Assembly: GCA_001783715.1 (NCBI GenBank)
Contig: MFNF01000040.1
Location: 1 to 64,000 of the forward strand
Source of the DNA: Candidatus Lambdaproteobacteria bacterium RIFOXYD2_FULL_56_26
GTDB taxonomy: Bacteria > SAR324 > XYD2-FULL-50-16
Direction: 5' to 3'
DNA length: 64,000 bases
In this document: piece by piece, positions 52,021 through 60,683 of the stretch
How the letters are laid out: every line of letters starts with the position of its first letter
Numbering within the stretch: the first letter of the stretch is position 1
The notes under the pieces: generated by a model
Seen by the model: only the letters and a program-made list of their open reading frames with translations
Database searches by the model: none
What the model was told of the DNA's origin: nothing
Position numbers and translations under genes: made by a program

Positions 52021-52803
52021 ATGGACCCACTTGGCTTGGCCAACTTTTTTGACAAGGTCCCGGAAGGCCCGTTTTTTAAGGCTCTGCTCTCGGATCTTAC
52101 CCACCCCTGGGAAGCGGTCCTAAAAATCGGCCCCGCTTTGGAGGCCCACTTTGCCGGTCGCCATTCCCAAGGCAGCCTGCGGGCCAACCACCGCTCGGAA
52201 AGCCCCGAGCCTGCCTACTACCAACAAAGCACCCAATTTTTGACCGAAGACTTGGTGGACCAGGAACTGATGATCCACATCGGTGCGGGGACTTTGATCG
52301 AAGCCGGGGTAACCCTCAAGCCCAAGACGGTGATTGAGTCCGGCTGCCAATTGCGGGAAGGGGCCTACATCCGGGGGAACTTTTATGCCGCCCAAGGCTC
52401 GGTGATCGGCCACACCACCGAGGTCAAAAACTCGGTGTTCTTCAACCATGTCGAGGCCGGGCACTTTACTTATGTCGGGGACAGCCTGATCGGGGCCAAC
52501 TCCAATCTGGGGGCGGGGACCAAGGTTTCCAACCTGGAGTTCCGCACCACCGTCCAAAAACAGGAAGAAATCTTCCCCGAATTGTTTTTGAACTACCAGG
52601 GGCAACGGATTGCCACGGGGCTACAGAAGTTTGGGGCGATTTTGGGGGAAGGCACCGAGATCGGCTGCAACGGGGTGATCAATCCCTTGGTGTTTCTGGG
52701 TAAAGGCTCTTGGGTGTTGCCTTGCCTGAGTTTGCCCAAAGGGGTCTATCCTCCGGCTTCGAGGATCTACTCCTTGAGCGCCGCCAAGGCGGCGAGGCTT
52801 TAA
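52021..52803 (+). CDS. Left-handed beta-helix (hexapeptide repeat) protein, GlmU-C-like
   Basis: A 260-residue protein. Residues ~85-245 contain hexapeptide turns (IGAGTLIEAGVTLKPKTVIESGCQLREGAYIRGNF, YVGDSLIGANSNLGAGTKVSNLEFR) typical of the left-handed beta-helix of acyltransferases and of the C-terminal part of sugar-phosphate nucleotidyltransferases. There is no nucleotidyltransferase domain. It probably binds or acylates a sugar nucleotide. It begins immediately after the ketopantoate-reductase-like gene, at zero spacing. The stop overlaps that of the convergent 70-aa gene. Confidence 0.78.
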   Translation: MDPLGLANFFDKVPEGPFFKALLSDLTHPWEAVLKIGPALEAHFAGRHSQGSLRANHRSESPEPAYYQQSTQFLTEDLVDQELMIHIGAGTLIEAGVTLKPKTVIESGCQLREGAYIRGNFYAAQGSVIGHTTEVKNSVFFNHVEAGHFTYVGDSLIGANSNLGAGTKVSNLEFRTTVQKQEEIFPELFLNYQGQRIATGLQKFGAILGEGTEIGCNGVINPLVFLGKGSWVLPCLSLPKGVYPPASRIYSLSAAKAARL

Positions 52804-53012
52804 GGGTCCAGCCGGGAGGGCAATTTTTTCTGCAGCTCCAGGAAGTAGGCCCGGTTGCCGTTGAAGGTTTTTAGGGCCTCTTCCAAAGCGGTTTTGGGGT
52901 CGTCAAAGTCACTGATCATCAGCGCTCCGGTCAGGAGGGTGACCATCCCTTCCGGGTCTTGGAACAGTTCCTTGAGGTTCCGGCGAATTTTGGCCTGCGA
53001 GAGGGTGGACAT
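52800..53012 (-). CDS. Small hypothetical protein, 70 aa
   Basis: Unknown. The product is helical and amphipathic in look, with LKELFQDPEGMVTLLTGALMI and a basic C-terminus; no Cys, signal or span. The ATG at 53012 has GAGGACAT-like purine bases before it in the minus sense but no strong ribosome site. Convergent with the LbetaH gene; their stop codons overlap by 4 bases. Codon use is like the neighbours, so it is probably real. Confidence 0.5.
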   Translation of the reverse strand: MSTLSQAKIRRNLKELFQDPEGMVTLLTGALMISDFDDPKTALEEALKTFNGNRAYFLELQKKLPSRLDP

Positions 53013-53177
53013 GCTTCTTGACCTGAGGAGGACTTCGGATTCGTTGATTTGGGGAGCCGGTGGAGTTTGTCTCCAGGTGCCCTTTGGGCCGGATTCCCCT
53101 TAAGGGGCCGCCGGTCCAAACATCCCGTTTCTTGGGCTTAAGTACAAGCAAAAACCTAACCAATCCCCCGGCCTTTT

Positions 53178-54068
53178 ATGAACTCTCCTTTGTCTTACCT
53201 GCTGTCTTCCAAGAAAAAACGCCGGGCCATTGTCTTGCCCATCGGCCTTTTGTTGGTCCTGCTGCTGGCCTTGGCGCTGGTCGGCAAGGGGACCGCCAAA
53301 CCCAAACTGGGGCTGTTGGAGGTGCAAGGGGTGATCATGGATTCCAAGAACCTACTGGCCAAGATCAAGGAACTGGAACAGGACCCGGAGGTGCTGGGGG
53401 TCTTGCTGCGGGTCAACAGCCCCGGCGGCGTGGTAGCTCCTTCCCAGGAGATTTATGAGGCCGTCAAACGGCTGGGCAGCAAGAAGCCGGTTTACGCCAG
53501 CCTGGGGGCGGTTGCCGCATCGGGGGGTTATTATGTCAGCCTAGGGGCCAAAAAGATTTATGCCAGCCCCGGCAGTTTGACCGGCAGTATCGGGGTTATT
53601 TTGCAAAGCCTCAATGCCAGCGAATTGCTTGAAAAAATAGGGCTGAAGATGGAGGTAATCAAGTCGGGGGCCCACAAAGATGAAGGTTCTCCCTTCCGGG
53701 CTATGGAGCCGGAGGAACGCAAATTGCTTGAGACTGTCATCATGGATACCCATGAGCAGTTTGTGGCGGTCGTGGCCTCCAATCGACCCATCAACCAGGA
53801 AAAGTTGGCCAAGATTGCAGATGGCCGAATCTTTACGGGCAGGCAAGCCCAAGCCTTGGGGCTGATCGATGAGGTCGGGGGGATTGAAGAGGCAATCAGC
53901 GCCTTAAAGGCGACCTTGGACCTCAAGGGGGAAGTGGAACTGGTGGAACCCCATGACCTGGAGCAAAATTTTCTCTCCAACCTGAAGTTGGAAAGTTGGA
54001 CCCGTTTGGCCACCAAACTCCAGTTTGGAGGGCTGATGTTTATGGACAGTCGTTTGGTGAACCCTTGA
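53178..54068 (+). CDS. sppA: Signal peptide peptidase SppA (S49 family)
   Basis: A 296-residue membrane-bound Ser/Lys protease that digests cut signal peptides. One span (~17-36) anchors it, followed by the S49 core: VLGVLLRVNSPGGVV, VYASLGAVAASGGYYVS with the catalytic Ser115, and GSLTGSIGVI; the general-base Lys lies in KSGAHKDEGSPFR. It is the short SppA36 type, not the duplicated E. coli form. thyX follows by 9 bp and may be cotranscribed. Confidence 0.92.
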   Translation: MNSPLSYLLSSKKKRRAIVLPIGLLLVLLLALALVGKGTAKPKLGLLEVQGVIMDSKNLLAKIKELEQDPEVLGVLLRVNSPGGVVAPSQEIYEAVKRLGSKKPVYASLGAVAASGGYYVSLGAKKIYASPGSLTGSIGVILQSLNASELLEKIGLKMEVIKSGAHKDEGSPFRAMEPEERKLLETVIMDTHEQFVAVVASNRPINQEKLAKIADGRIFTGRQAQALGLIDEVGGIEEAISALKATLDLKGEVELVEPHDLEQNFLSNLKLESWTRLATKLQFGGLMFMDSRLVNP

Positions 54069-54077
54069 GCCTTTGGC

Positions 54078-54863
54078 ATGACAAAACAAAAAAACCCTAA
54101 ATTAAAAGTCCAATTCCTTGGCTGTACCCAAGACCCGGTCGAGGTGATCTACTCCGCCTTCCGGATCTGCTACTCCAAAGACGATGCCGCCTTGACCTGG
54201 AAAAAGATTCGCTCCGGGGAGATCAGCCACGAGACCATGGAGACCTTTGTCTCCGAAAAACTGGGCACCGGGCACACCAGCCCCTTGCGGCAGGCCCAGT
54301 TCATCTTTGTGGTGGACGGCGTTTCTAGGGCCTGTACCGCCCAGTTCAACCGACACCATATCGGCATTGAACGGGAGGAGATGTCCCAAAGGTATGTCAA
54401 TTTTCACAAGGGAATTGGCGCTTTTGTCACCCCTCCTTCCTTTGAGGAACACCAGGAGGTGTTGGAGCGGTGGGATCGGTTGCAAACCGAAATCTTGAGC
54501 TTTTACGACCTCTGCACCCAAGCGGGGATCAAACAAGAAGACGCAAGGTTTGCCCTGCCCATGGGCACGGTGAGCCGGGAACAGTTTGCCATGGGCTTCC
54601 AGGCGATGCAGCAGTTTTTGGATGTCAGGATGTGTGAACGAGCCCAGTGGGAGATTCGGGACATGGCCTGGCAGATTTACAAGATCATGAAAAAGGAATT
54701 CCCTTCCCTGGCCAAACGGTTGGGGATCAAATGTTGGGAAAACCGTAACCTTTATTGTGACGAGGATTATCAGGCATATCAGGCCTGCAAGTGGAGCCGA
54801 TCTCGGCCCCACAAAAACGACCTGTCTGAGATCTGGAAAAAGGCCAAGAGGGAAGGGCCTTAA
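54078..54863 (+). CDS. thyX: Flavin-dependent thymidylate synthase
   Basis: Makes dTMP from dUMP using methylene-THF and FAD/NADPH, replacing ThyA. The 261-residue protein contains VSEKLGTGHTSPLRQAQFIFVVDGVSRACTAQFNRHHIGIEREEMSQRYV, where the ThyX motif normally reads RHRxxSxNExSxRY; here it is RHHIGIEREEMSQRY. The core E..S.RY is kept but the second Arg, the first Ser and Asn differ. Later FALPMGTVSREQFAMGFQAMQQFLDVRMC is typical. It is a plausible ThyX with a divergent signature. Confidence 0.88.
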   Translation: MTKQKNPKLKVQFLGCTQDPVEVIYSAFRICYSKDDAALTWKKIRSGEISHETMETFVSEKLGTGHTSPLRQAQFIFVVDGVSRACTAQFNRHHIGIEREEMSQRYVNFHKGIGAFVTPPSFEEHQEVLERWDRLQTEILSFYDLCTQAGIKQEDARFALPMGTVSREQFAMGFQAMQQFLDVRMCERAQWEIRDMAWQIYKIMKKEFPSLAKRLGIKCWENRNLYCDEDYQAYQACKWSRSRPHKNDLSEIWKKAKREGP

Positions 54864-54965
54864 AAACCACCGTCGGTCCTGGTCCCAGGGAAGGGTGCAC
54901 GACCGGTAGAACCCCGCTGAAATTGCGTTTAACCTCCTCTTTCGGGTAAAACCGGAAGGACCGGA

Positions 54966-55006
54966 ATTTTTTTGCCCAAAAAAAGGAAAAAAAGGGCAAA
55001 AAAAAT
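54966..55006. repeat. AT/GC inverted repeat upstream of the 81-aa gene
   Basis: TTTTTTTGCCC and GGGCAAAAAAA pair perfectly over 11 bp with a 16-base purine loop. It lies in the 300-bp gap after thyX. In neither strand does it show a standard stem-then-U terminator, though it might act as one or as a structured leader. Confidence 0.4.
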
Positions 55007-55162
55007 CTTGGCCTTGGTCTGTCCAACCGAGGACATAACTGTAATCTATTGTAATTTAATTATTTTATGATTGTGGCACGGTACTTGAAAAGAAAAGAGT
55101 ATCAGGTTTTGGAAACCAACGCCCCACCCGGGCCACTCACCGAACCAAAAAAGGAGTTTGCC

Positions 55163-55408
55163 ATGATTGAGAAAACCTTAAAAAAAATCACCAAACAATT
55201 GGAACTGTTCGCCAAAAACGGCATCAGCCTGCTGCGGGCCCTCGACTTGATGGAAGCCTCGACCCAGGACCTGGAAGAAATTGTTTGCCTGAATACCTTG
55301 CGTGAATCCTTGAGCGAAATGGCTGATTCGGACAAAAAGACCAAAGTTGCCTTGGCCCCGATGCGCAAAAAGATGGAATCGAACCTGGGTGTTTTTGGCA
55401 TGGCTTAA
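55163..55408 (+). CDS. Small hypothetical protein, 81 aa
   Basis: Unknown. ATG 55163 is chosen for GGAG 8 bases before it; the track start adds 32 unlikely residues. The product is helical, with an amphipathic KTLKKITKQLELFAKNGISLLRALDLMEAS start and a lysine-rich DSDKKTKVALAPMRKKME end. It might be a small coiled-coil or nucleoid-type protein, but nothing confirms this. It is preceded by an AT-rich promoter-like region and followed by a strong hairpin, so it is probably a single-gene unit. Confidence 0.55.
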   Translation: MIEKTLKKITKQLELFAKNGISLLRALDLMEASTQDLEEIVCLNTLRESLSEMADSDKKTKVALAPMRKKMESNLGVFGMA

Positions 55409-55487
55409 AAAGTTGGGACTTGTTTTGGTTGAACCAACCATTCCCATCGGACCTGTTTAGGAAAGACCTTTGAAAGTGAAGACCGAC

Positions 55488-55530
55488 AAAAAAGGGGTCT
55501 GAGGTACTGGATGTCCTCAGCCCCTTTTTT
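55488..55530. terminator. Bidirectional-looking intrinsic terminator
   Basis: AAAAAAGGGG plus TGAGG pair with CCTCA plus CCCCTTTTTT, leaving small internal bulges and a 10-base loop, and a T-run on the plus side. It lies about 80 bases after the 81-aa gene stop. Confidence 0.8.
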
Positions 55531-55743
55531 CATTTTGGCCCCCTGATTTTCCTTTTTCCCTTCCCGCTGTTTGCCGACTTCGGTTTTTGCCGATTCCCCC
55601 GGTTGGGTTCCCCTTGTTCTTTGCCTGTTCTTTGCATACTCCCTAGGAAGGGCAAGAGTCTGCCCACAAAGCTTTTGGCTGTGGAAATCAAACTCGGAAG
55701 TACAACCGTCTGATTTCAAACTTGATCTTTGTTCGAGACTGTA
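55531..55743. other. Non-coding gap before the DUF3187 gene
   Basis: About 210 bases, pyrimidine-rich at first (repeated CCTTTTTCCC, TTTGCC tracts). No ORF of note, no tRNA and no clear promoter was seen; the upstream region for the DUF3187 gene must lie here. Confidence 0.35.
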
Positions 55744-56823
55744 GTGAAATCACTTGTTTTGGCCCTGTTGGGCTTCGCCCTTTTTGTCCCCCAAGGGTTT
55801 TGCGCCACCCCCGAGGCCCTGGACCGACCCTTTTTGATCGGCCCCGGTTACCCCCTGGTTTTCCGCTCGACCACCTTCGAGCCGGACCGGGCCTTCAACC
55901 TCAAGCCGGGGGAAGACTTTGTCCAGGTCTCCTATACGAGGCTCAACACCTACGTTTATTCCACCAACAGCCAAAAGGCCGGCAACCCGGCCGGGGACGC
56001 TTCGACGTTCAACGACACCAACAACCAAGGTTATTCGGTTTATTTTGACGGAGAGATCGACCGGCGGTTTTTGCGGTGGTACCACGGGTTTTCCGAAAAC
56101 CTGGAACTCCAACTGACCTACCGGGACCTGCGGTTTATCCCCGGCACCTTGGATGCGCAGATTGAGTCATTCCACAAAAGCCTGGGCCTGGACAACCAAG
56201 GGCGAGACCAGGCCACTCGGGACCAGTTGGCGATTTACATTTATGACAACCAAACCAAAAAGATCATTTTCCAGATCACCCAAGAGGAACGTAACTTCCA
56301 ACGGGAGTCCATGACCTTGGGGTTCAAGTTCAACATCAGGAAGACCGCCAATGAGGCGATTGCGCTGGTAGTGAGCAGCAATTTCAACGATGCCTTCATT
56401 GAAAACGGGGTCAACGAATCGCCCAACAAACCTACCTTCGAGAAGCGGAACTTCAACGATGCCAATTACTCTTTGTTGTACTCCGGAAAATTTGACAGTT
56501 GGGCCCTGCATTCGGGGTTTTCGTTGGCCAAGATCGGCCCAAGCCTGCTGCCCCGTTCGCCCCAGGAAATGTATTATTTCTTTTTGGGCTTTGACAAAAC
56601 CTTGGGTGAACACACCCACGCCCTGATCCAGGCCTTGGAATACACCAGTCCCTTTCCGGAGGACAACACCTCGACCATTTCGGCAGACGTGCGGGAGGTC
56701 AGTACCGGGCTTCGGTGGATTTTGGGGCCCACCGCTTTTGAGTTGGGGCTGATCGAAAACCAGAGCCAGGGCCCACAGAACATAGATATTGCCTTTTTCT
56801 CCAACTTCATGTTTACCTTTTGA
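55744..56823 (+). CDS. DUF3187 family protein, probable outer-membrane barrel
   Basis: A 359-residue exported protein from GTG 55744 (signal KSLVLALLGFALFVPQGFCA); the track start is a TTG 5 codons earlier. The remainder is rich in amphipathic beta strands with aromatic ends (FVQVSYTRLNTYVY, VYFDGEIDRRFLRW, LELQLTYRDLRF) and ends with Phe in IAFFSNFMFTF, the pattern of an outer-membrane beta barrel. The GTLDAQIESFHKSLGLDNQGRD segment is typical of DUF3187. Function of the family is unknown. lysC follows 73 bp later. Confidence 0.78.
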   Translation: MKSLVLALLGFALFVPQGFCATPEALDRPFLIGPGYPLVFRSTTFEPDRAFNLKPGEDFVQVSYTRLNTYVYSTNSQKAGNPAGDASTFNDTNNQGYSVYFDGEIDRRFLRWYHGFSENLELQLTYRDLRFIPGTLDAQIESFHKSLGLDNQGRDQATRDQLAIYIYDNQTKKIIFQITQEERNFQRESMTLGFKFNIRKTANEAIALVVSSNFNDAFIENGVNESPNKPTFEKRNFNDANYSLLYSGKFDSWALHSGFSLAKIGPSLLPRSPQEMYYFFLGFDKTLGEHTHALIQALEYTSPFPEDNTSTISADVREVSTGLRWILGPTAFELGLIENQSQGPQNIDIAFFSNFMFTF

Positions 56824-56896
56824 AAGACCTGGGGCCTTCGCCCTTGGTTTGGTTCCCCAAAACCTGTATCCCAAACCCAGCTCCCCTTTTTCAGAT

Positions 56897-58273
56897 ATGG
56901 ACTTGTTGGTACAAAAATACGGCGGCACCTCGGTGGGCACCGCCGAGCGACTGGACAACGTGGCGAAAATCGTCGCCCAAACTCGGGAACAGGGCCACAA
57001 GGTGGCCGTGGTTTTGAGCGCCATGAGCAGCCAAGTCAAGGCGGAGGGTACCACCACCAGGCTGATGGAAGCAGCGAAGGCGGCGATTGAGGGCGGGCCT
57101 TATTACAAAATCATCGACCAAATTGCCGAGCGGCACAACGAGACCTTGGAACAGGCCATCAAGGACCGCACCCTCCAGGAGAGGACCAAGGCGGACGTGG
57201 GTTCGATGTTCAAAAAACTGAAGTCCTTTTTGGACGCAATCGGGGTGATCGAAGAGATCAGCCCCCGGTCCATGGACGTAGTGGTCGGCATGGGCGAGAA
57301 GCTGAGCGCCCGGATCTTCACCGGAGTGCTCAACGACCGGGGGATTGATGCGGTGTTCTGCAACCTGGAAAATCTGGTGGACGAGCCCTTTACCGAGGTG
57401 AACCTGGAGTTCTGCCAGTACCTGCAAGGCAAGCTGGCCCAAATCTTGGCCGAAGCGGGAGCCCAGGTGCCGGTCTTTACCGGTTACTTTGGTTTTGCCC
57501 CAGGAGGGATTTTAAAGTCCATTGGCCGGGGTTATACCGACTTTACCGCCGCCCTGATCGCCGCCGGGGCCAAGGCCACGGAGCTGCAAATCTGGAAGGA
57601 AGTGGACGGCATCTATTCCTCCGACCCCAGGAAGGTGCCCAAGGCCAAGGTGCTTTCGGCGATCACCCCTGAAGAGGCTCTGGAGCTGACCTACTACGGT
57701 TCGGAAGTGATCCACCCCTTCACCATGGAGCAGGTGACACGGGCGGGCATCCCGGTGCGGATCAAAAACACCTTCTCCCCCGACCTGCCCGGCACCTTCA
57801 TCGATCCAAAATACGTCCCGGACCCCGGCAACGGCAAGGCCACGGCGGTGACCGTCAAGCGCAACGTGACCATTTTGAACGTCAACAGCAACCGGATGTT
57901 GATGGCCTACGGTTTTATGAACCGGGTGTTTGAGGTCTTGGGCCGGTACGAAATCGTCATCGACCTGATCGCCACCAGCGAAGTCAACATCTCCATGACC
58001 ATCGACTCGGTCTCCAACCTCGCCCCGGCGATCAAGGAGTTGGAACGTTTGGGCACGGTTTCGGTCAAGAAGGGCATGGCCATCCTGTCCTTGGTGGGCC
58101 AGGGAATGAGGAACCGGATCGGGGTTTCCGGGGAAATGTTTACCAAGCTGGCCAATGCCGGGGTCAACATCGAATTGATCAGCCAAGGGGCCAGCGAAAT
58201 CAACATCAGCTGCGCCATCAGCGACGACCAGTCCGACAAGGCGCTGCGGGCGGTCCACGAGATGTTGGAGTAA
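56897..58273 (+). CDS. lysC: Aspartate kinase
   Basis: Phosphorylates aspartate at the head of the Lys/Thr/Met pathway. The ATG at 56897 starts the kinase motif (LVQKYGGTSVG). The 458-residue length exceeds the usual ~410, because of an extra helical stretch after SAMSSQVKAEGTTTRLM (~residues 55-110). Other motifs are GEKLSARIF, GYFGFAPGG-type nucleotide site, GRGYTDFTAALIAAG and KEVDGIYSSDPR. The C-terminal ~150 residues hold two ACT domains (NRMLMAYGFMNRVFEVLGRYEIVIDLIATSEV), so feedback inhibition by lysine or threonine is likely. nth follows by 2 bp. Confidence 0.93.
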   Translation: MDLLVQKYGGTSVGTAERLDNVAKIVAQTREQGHKVAVVLSAMSSQVKAEGTTTRLMEAAKAAIEGGPYYKIIDQIAERHNETLEQAIKDRTLQERTKADVGSMFKKLKSFLDAIGVIEEISPRSMDVVVGMGEKLSARIFTGVLNDRGIDAVFCNLENLVDEPFTEVNLEFCQYLQGKLAQILAEAGAQVPVFTGYFGFAPGGILKSIGRGYTDFTAALIAAGAKATELQIWKEVDGIYSSDPRKVPKAKVLSAITPEEALELTYYGSEVIHPFTMEQVTRAGIPVRIKNTFSPDLPGTFIDPKYVPDPGNGKATAVTVKRNVTILNVNSNRMLMAYGFMNRVFEVLGRYEIVIDLIATSEVNISMTIDSVSNLAPAIKELERLGTVSVKKGMAILSLVGQGMRNRIGVSGEMFTKLANAGVNIELISQGASEINISCAISDDQSDKALRAVHEMLE

Positions 58274-58275
58274 CG

Positions 58276-58914
58276 GTGAAGCCCCAGGACCGGCAGGGGC
58301 TGTTCGAGGCTTTGGTCTTGGCCCTGCCCAACCCGGTTAGCGAGCTTCACTACGCCAACCCCTTCGAGCTTTTGGTAGCGGTGATCCTGAGCGCCCAGGC
58401 GACCGACGTTTCGGTCAACAAGGTCACCCCCGCCTTGTTTCGGCTCGCCCCGACTCCGCAAAAGCTGGTGGAATTGGGGGAAGACAAGGTCCGAGAGCTG
58501 ATCAAGACCATTGGGCTTTTTAACCACAAGGCCAAAAATCTGGTTCTTTGTGCCGCCCAACTGCTGGAACGCCACCAAGGAGAGGTGCCCAGAGACCGGG
58601 CTTCTTTGATGGCCCTGGCGGGGGTGGGAGTGAAGACGGCAGGGGTGGTGCTCAATGTCGCCTTTGGGGAGCCTTGCATCCCGGTGGACACCCATGTCTT
58701 TCGGGTTTCCAACCGTCTGGGGTTGGTGAAGACCCAAAAACCGGAACAAACCGAAGTTGCGCTTTTAAAGGTAGTGCCGGACTGGGCCAAACCCAAGGCC
58801 CACCACCTGCTGATCCTGCATGGACGTTACACCTGCAAGGCCCGTAAACCCCTGTGCCCCGCCTGCCCGGTCAGCGCCTTTTGCGCCTACTTCAAGAACA
58901 ATCCCCCAGCCTAA
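58276..58914 (+). CDS. nth: Endonuclease III (DNA glycosylase/AP lyase)
   Basis: A 212-residue base-excision repair enzyme for oxidised pyrimidines. It starts at GTG 58276. The ILSAQATDVSVNKV helix, HhH region with the catalytic Lys (ALAGVGVKTAGVVL) and Asp (VDTHVFRVSNRLG) are clear, and the C-terminal 4Fe-4S cluster cysteines follow the C-x6-C-x2-C-x5-C pattern (CKARKPLCPACPVSAFC). It is 2 bp downstream of lysC. Its stop overlaps the end of the convergent CPBP-family gene by 4 bases. Confidence 0.95.
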   Translation: MKPQDRQGLFEALVLALPNPVSELHYANPFELLVAVILSAQATDVSVNKVTPALFRLAPTPQKLVELGEDKVRELIKTIGLFNHKAKNLVLCAAQLLERHQGEVPRDRASLMALAGVGVKTAGVVLNVAFGEPCIPVDTHVFRVSNRLGLVKTQKPEQTEVALLKVVPDWAKPKAHHLLILHGRYTCKARKPLCPACPVSAFCAYFKNNPPA

Positions 58915-59906
58915 AACCGGGTGCCAAAGGCGAGCAGCGGGACCTCGACCTCGGAGTCGGAGCTGGTGAAGCTGGAGTTGTTCAAGATGGTGTAAGTCAC
59001 GGCAATGTCCCACCAAGCATGGATGGCGATGACGGTGATCAGGTCCTGCTCCCCCGGCTCGGGCATGTAGGCGTAACCCAGGTAGGCCCCCATGGCAAAG
59101 GCATAGGCCGAGTTGGCCGAGAACCCTTGGCCGTTGTGGGCCAGCCCGAAAACCGCCGCTGAACTCCAGACCGAAAGGTGTCTGGACGCTTCGGAGCCAA
59201 AGCCCAGCTCTTGGTTGAGGTTGTTGTAAAAGGACTGCTGCACCACTCCCCGGAAAAACATCTCCTCCCCAAACCCGACCATGTAAAATTGCTGCCAAGC
59301 GTCCCGTTTGATCCGAGACTCGGTCAGGCCGGTGCCCAGATGGTACCGGGAAATGTTGGTGTCCCCATAACTTGCGGCGCTGACCGCCAGCGCCCCAATG
59401 GGAAGCCAAAACCGCCAATTGGTGATAAAGTGGTCAAATCGCACCGGGGCAAAGGCCAAGCCGTAGGTCTCGTTGTCCGGTTCGCAGCGGCTCCGGTACA
59501 GGTCTCCCAAGCTTACCAGCCAGAGGTCCGATTCGAGGGTGCCGTAAAACTGGGCCTCATAGGTGGAAGAATTGAGGTAGATGTCCGTTTCGGTTTTGCC
59601 GGAAGGACTGTTTTTGGCATCGGTGGTGACGTAGATGTCGCTGTTGTTTTGCTGGTAGTCGTCACGGGCAATGGCTTGGTAATACTTGCGGCCGGTGATC
59701 CATCTCCCGCCGCCAAAAAGCAGGCCCTTGCCGTACTGGCTAGAGACGGCATACCCCAGACCGGGAATGAAGGTTTCCAGCGCCACGGTCCCCCAACAGG
59801 CCCCGGTGCCCATTGCCAGCCCTGGGGTTGGCTGGACAAAAAAAGTGAAAACAAACACAATGGGCATCAAAGGCCGGAACTGCCAGCGGCCCCTTTTTTG
59901 TTTCAT
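58911..59906 (-). CDS. CPBP family intramembrane metalloprotease
   Basis: A 331-residue membrane protein (ATG 59906, GGGAGG upstream). The core motifs are EEMFFRG (~residues 206-212), FGLAH and HAWWD, the set found in CAAX-protease/CPBP (ABI) proteins. An N-terminal signal-like segment and a ~140-residue polar region without membrane spans precede the membrane core, which is unusual. Function could be peptide processing or, in some relatives, bacteriocin self-immunity; none can be shown. It is convergent with nth and divergent from trmB. Confidence 0.8.
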   Translation of the reverse strand: MKQKRGRWQFRPLMPIVFVFTFFVQPTPGLAMGTGACWGTVALETFIPGLGYAVSSQYGKGLLFGGGRWITGRKYYQAIARDDYQQNNSDIYVTTDAKNSPSGKTETDIYLNSSTYEAQFYGTLESDLWLVSLGDLYRSRCEPDNETYGLAFAPVRFDHFITNWRFWLPIGALAVSAASYGDTNISRYHLGTGLTESRIKRDAWQQFYMVGFGEEMFFRGVVQQSFYNNLNQELGFGSEASRHLSVWSSAAVFGLAHNGQGFSANSAYAFAMGAYLGYAYMPEPGEQDLITVIAIHAWWDIAVTYTILNNSSFTSSDSEVEVPLLAFGTRF

Positions 59907-60003
59907 TTGCGATCGCCTCCCGAATTTGGTGGCCCAACCTAACAATCTGGCTTGAAATTGCCAAGCGCTGCTTTGGCCTCCTTCCCTGCCCTAAAAAAAA
60001 TCC

Positions 60004-60672
60004 ATGACCTCCAGACCAGCCTTGCCCAACCTCAAGCGCAACAATCCCTACATCCTGGAGATCCAAAACCACCAAGACCAGATCTGGTTTAGCCCCGAGC
60101 AAGCAGGGGCCGATCTGGCGGACTTTGTTTCCGGTCCGGGAGCCTTGCGGCTGGACTTGGGTTGCGGGGCGGGGAACTTTTTGCGCTCCTGCGCCCTGGC
60201 GGAGCCCCAGGCAAGGTTTGTCGGCTTTGAGCTAAGGTACAAACGGCTGGTGGTGGCGGCCCGGAAGTTCAAAAAGTCACAGCTGCAAAACGTCCGGCTG
60301 GCCAAAGCCCGGGCTGAAGACCTGACCTCTTGGTTTGCCCAAGGGACCCTCGACCGGGTCCATGTCAATTTCCCCGACCCTTGGCCCAAAGCCCGGCAGC
60401 AAAAGCACCGGCTTTTGGGCCAACGGTTTTTGGCGGACCTCAAAGTTCTGCTCAAAAAGGAAGGGGAATTTTGGTTCAAAACCGACCACAAAGAGTACTT
60501 TGAATGGGCCTTGGGCCAAATCGAGGCTTGTGGCTTTTATGAGGTGGTTGAACTTTCATGGGACTTGCATCACTCTCCCTACCAAGAGCACAACCAATTG
60601 ACCGAGTTTGAAGGACTCTTTTTGTCCCAAGGACTTCCGGTTTACCACCTCAAGGCAATTCTCAAAGCTTGA
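60004..60672 (+). CDS. trmB: tRNA (guanine46-N7)-methyltransferase
   Basis: A 222-residue SAM-dependent enzyme that methylates G46 in tRNA variable loops. The SAM motif is RLDLGCGAGNFL, followed by FVGFELRYKRL and the catalytic VHVNFPDPWPKARQQKHRLL region, the key TrmB signature, with TDHKEYFEW and the C-terminal TEFEGLFLSQGLPVYHLKA. Size and order are normal. Its stop overlaps a TTG of the downstream J-domain gene, whose ATG lies 12 bases later. Confidence 0.95.
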   Translation: MTSRPALPNLKRNNPYILEIQNHQDQIWFSPEQAGADLADFVSGPGALRLDLGCGAGNFLRSCALAEPQARFVGFELRYKRLVVAARKFKKSQLQNVRLAKARAEDLTSWFAQGTLDRVHVNFPDPWPKARQQKHRLLGQRFLADLKVLLKKEGEFWFKTDHKEYFEWALGQIEACGFYEVVELSWDLHHSPYQEHNQLTEFEGLFLSQGLPVYHLKAILKA

Positions 60673-60683
60673 CCCAAGGTCTT

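Noticed and set aside
50881-52104. A 407-aa minus-strand ORF opposite rseP and the ketopantoate-reductase-like gene.
   Set aside because: It spans two well-supported plus-strand genes and has no recognisable motif.
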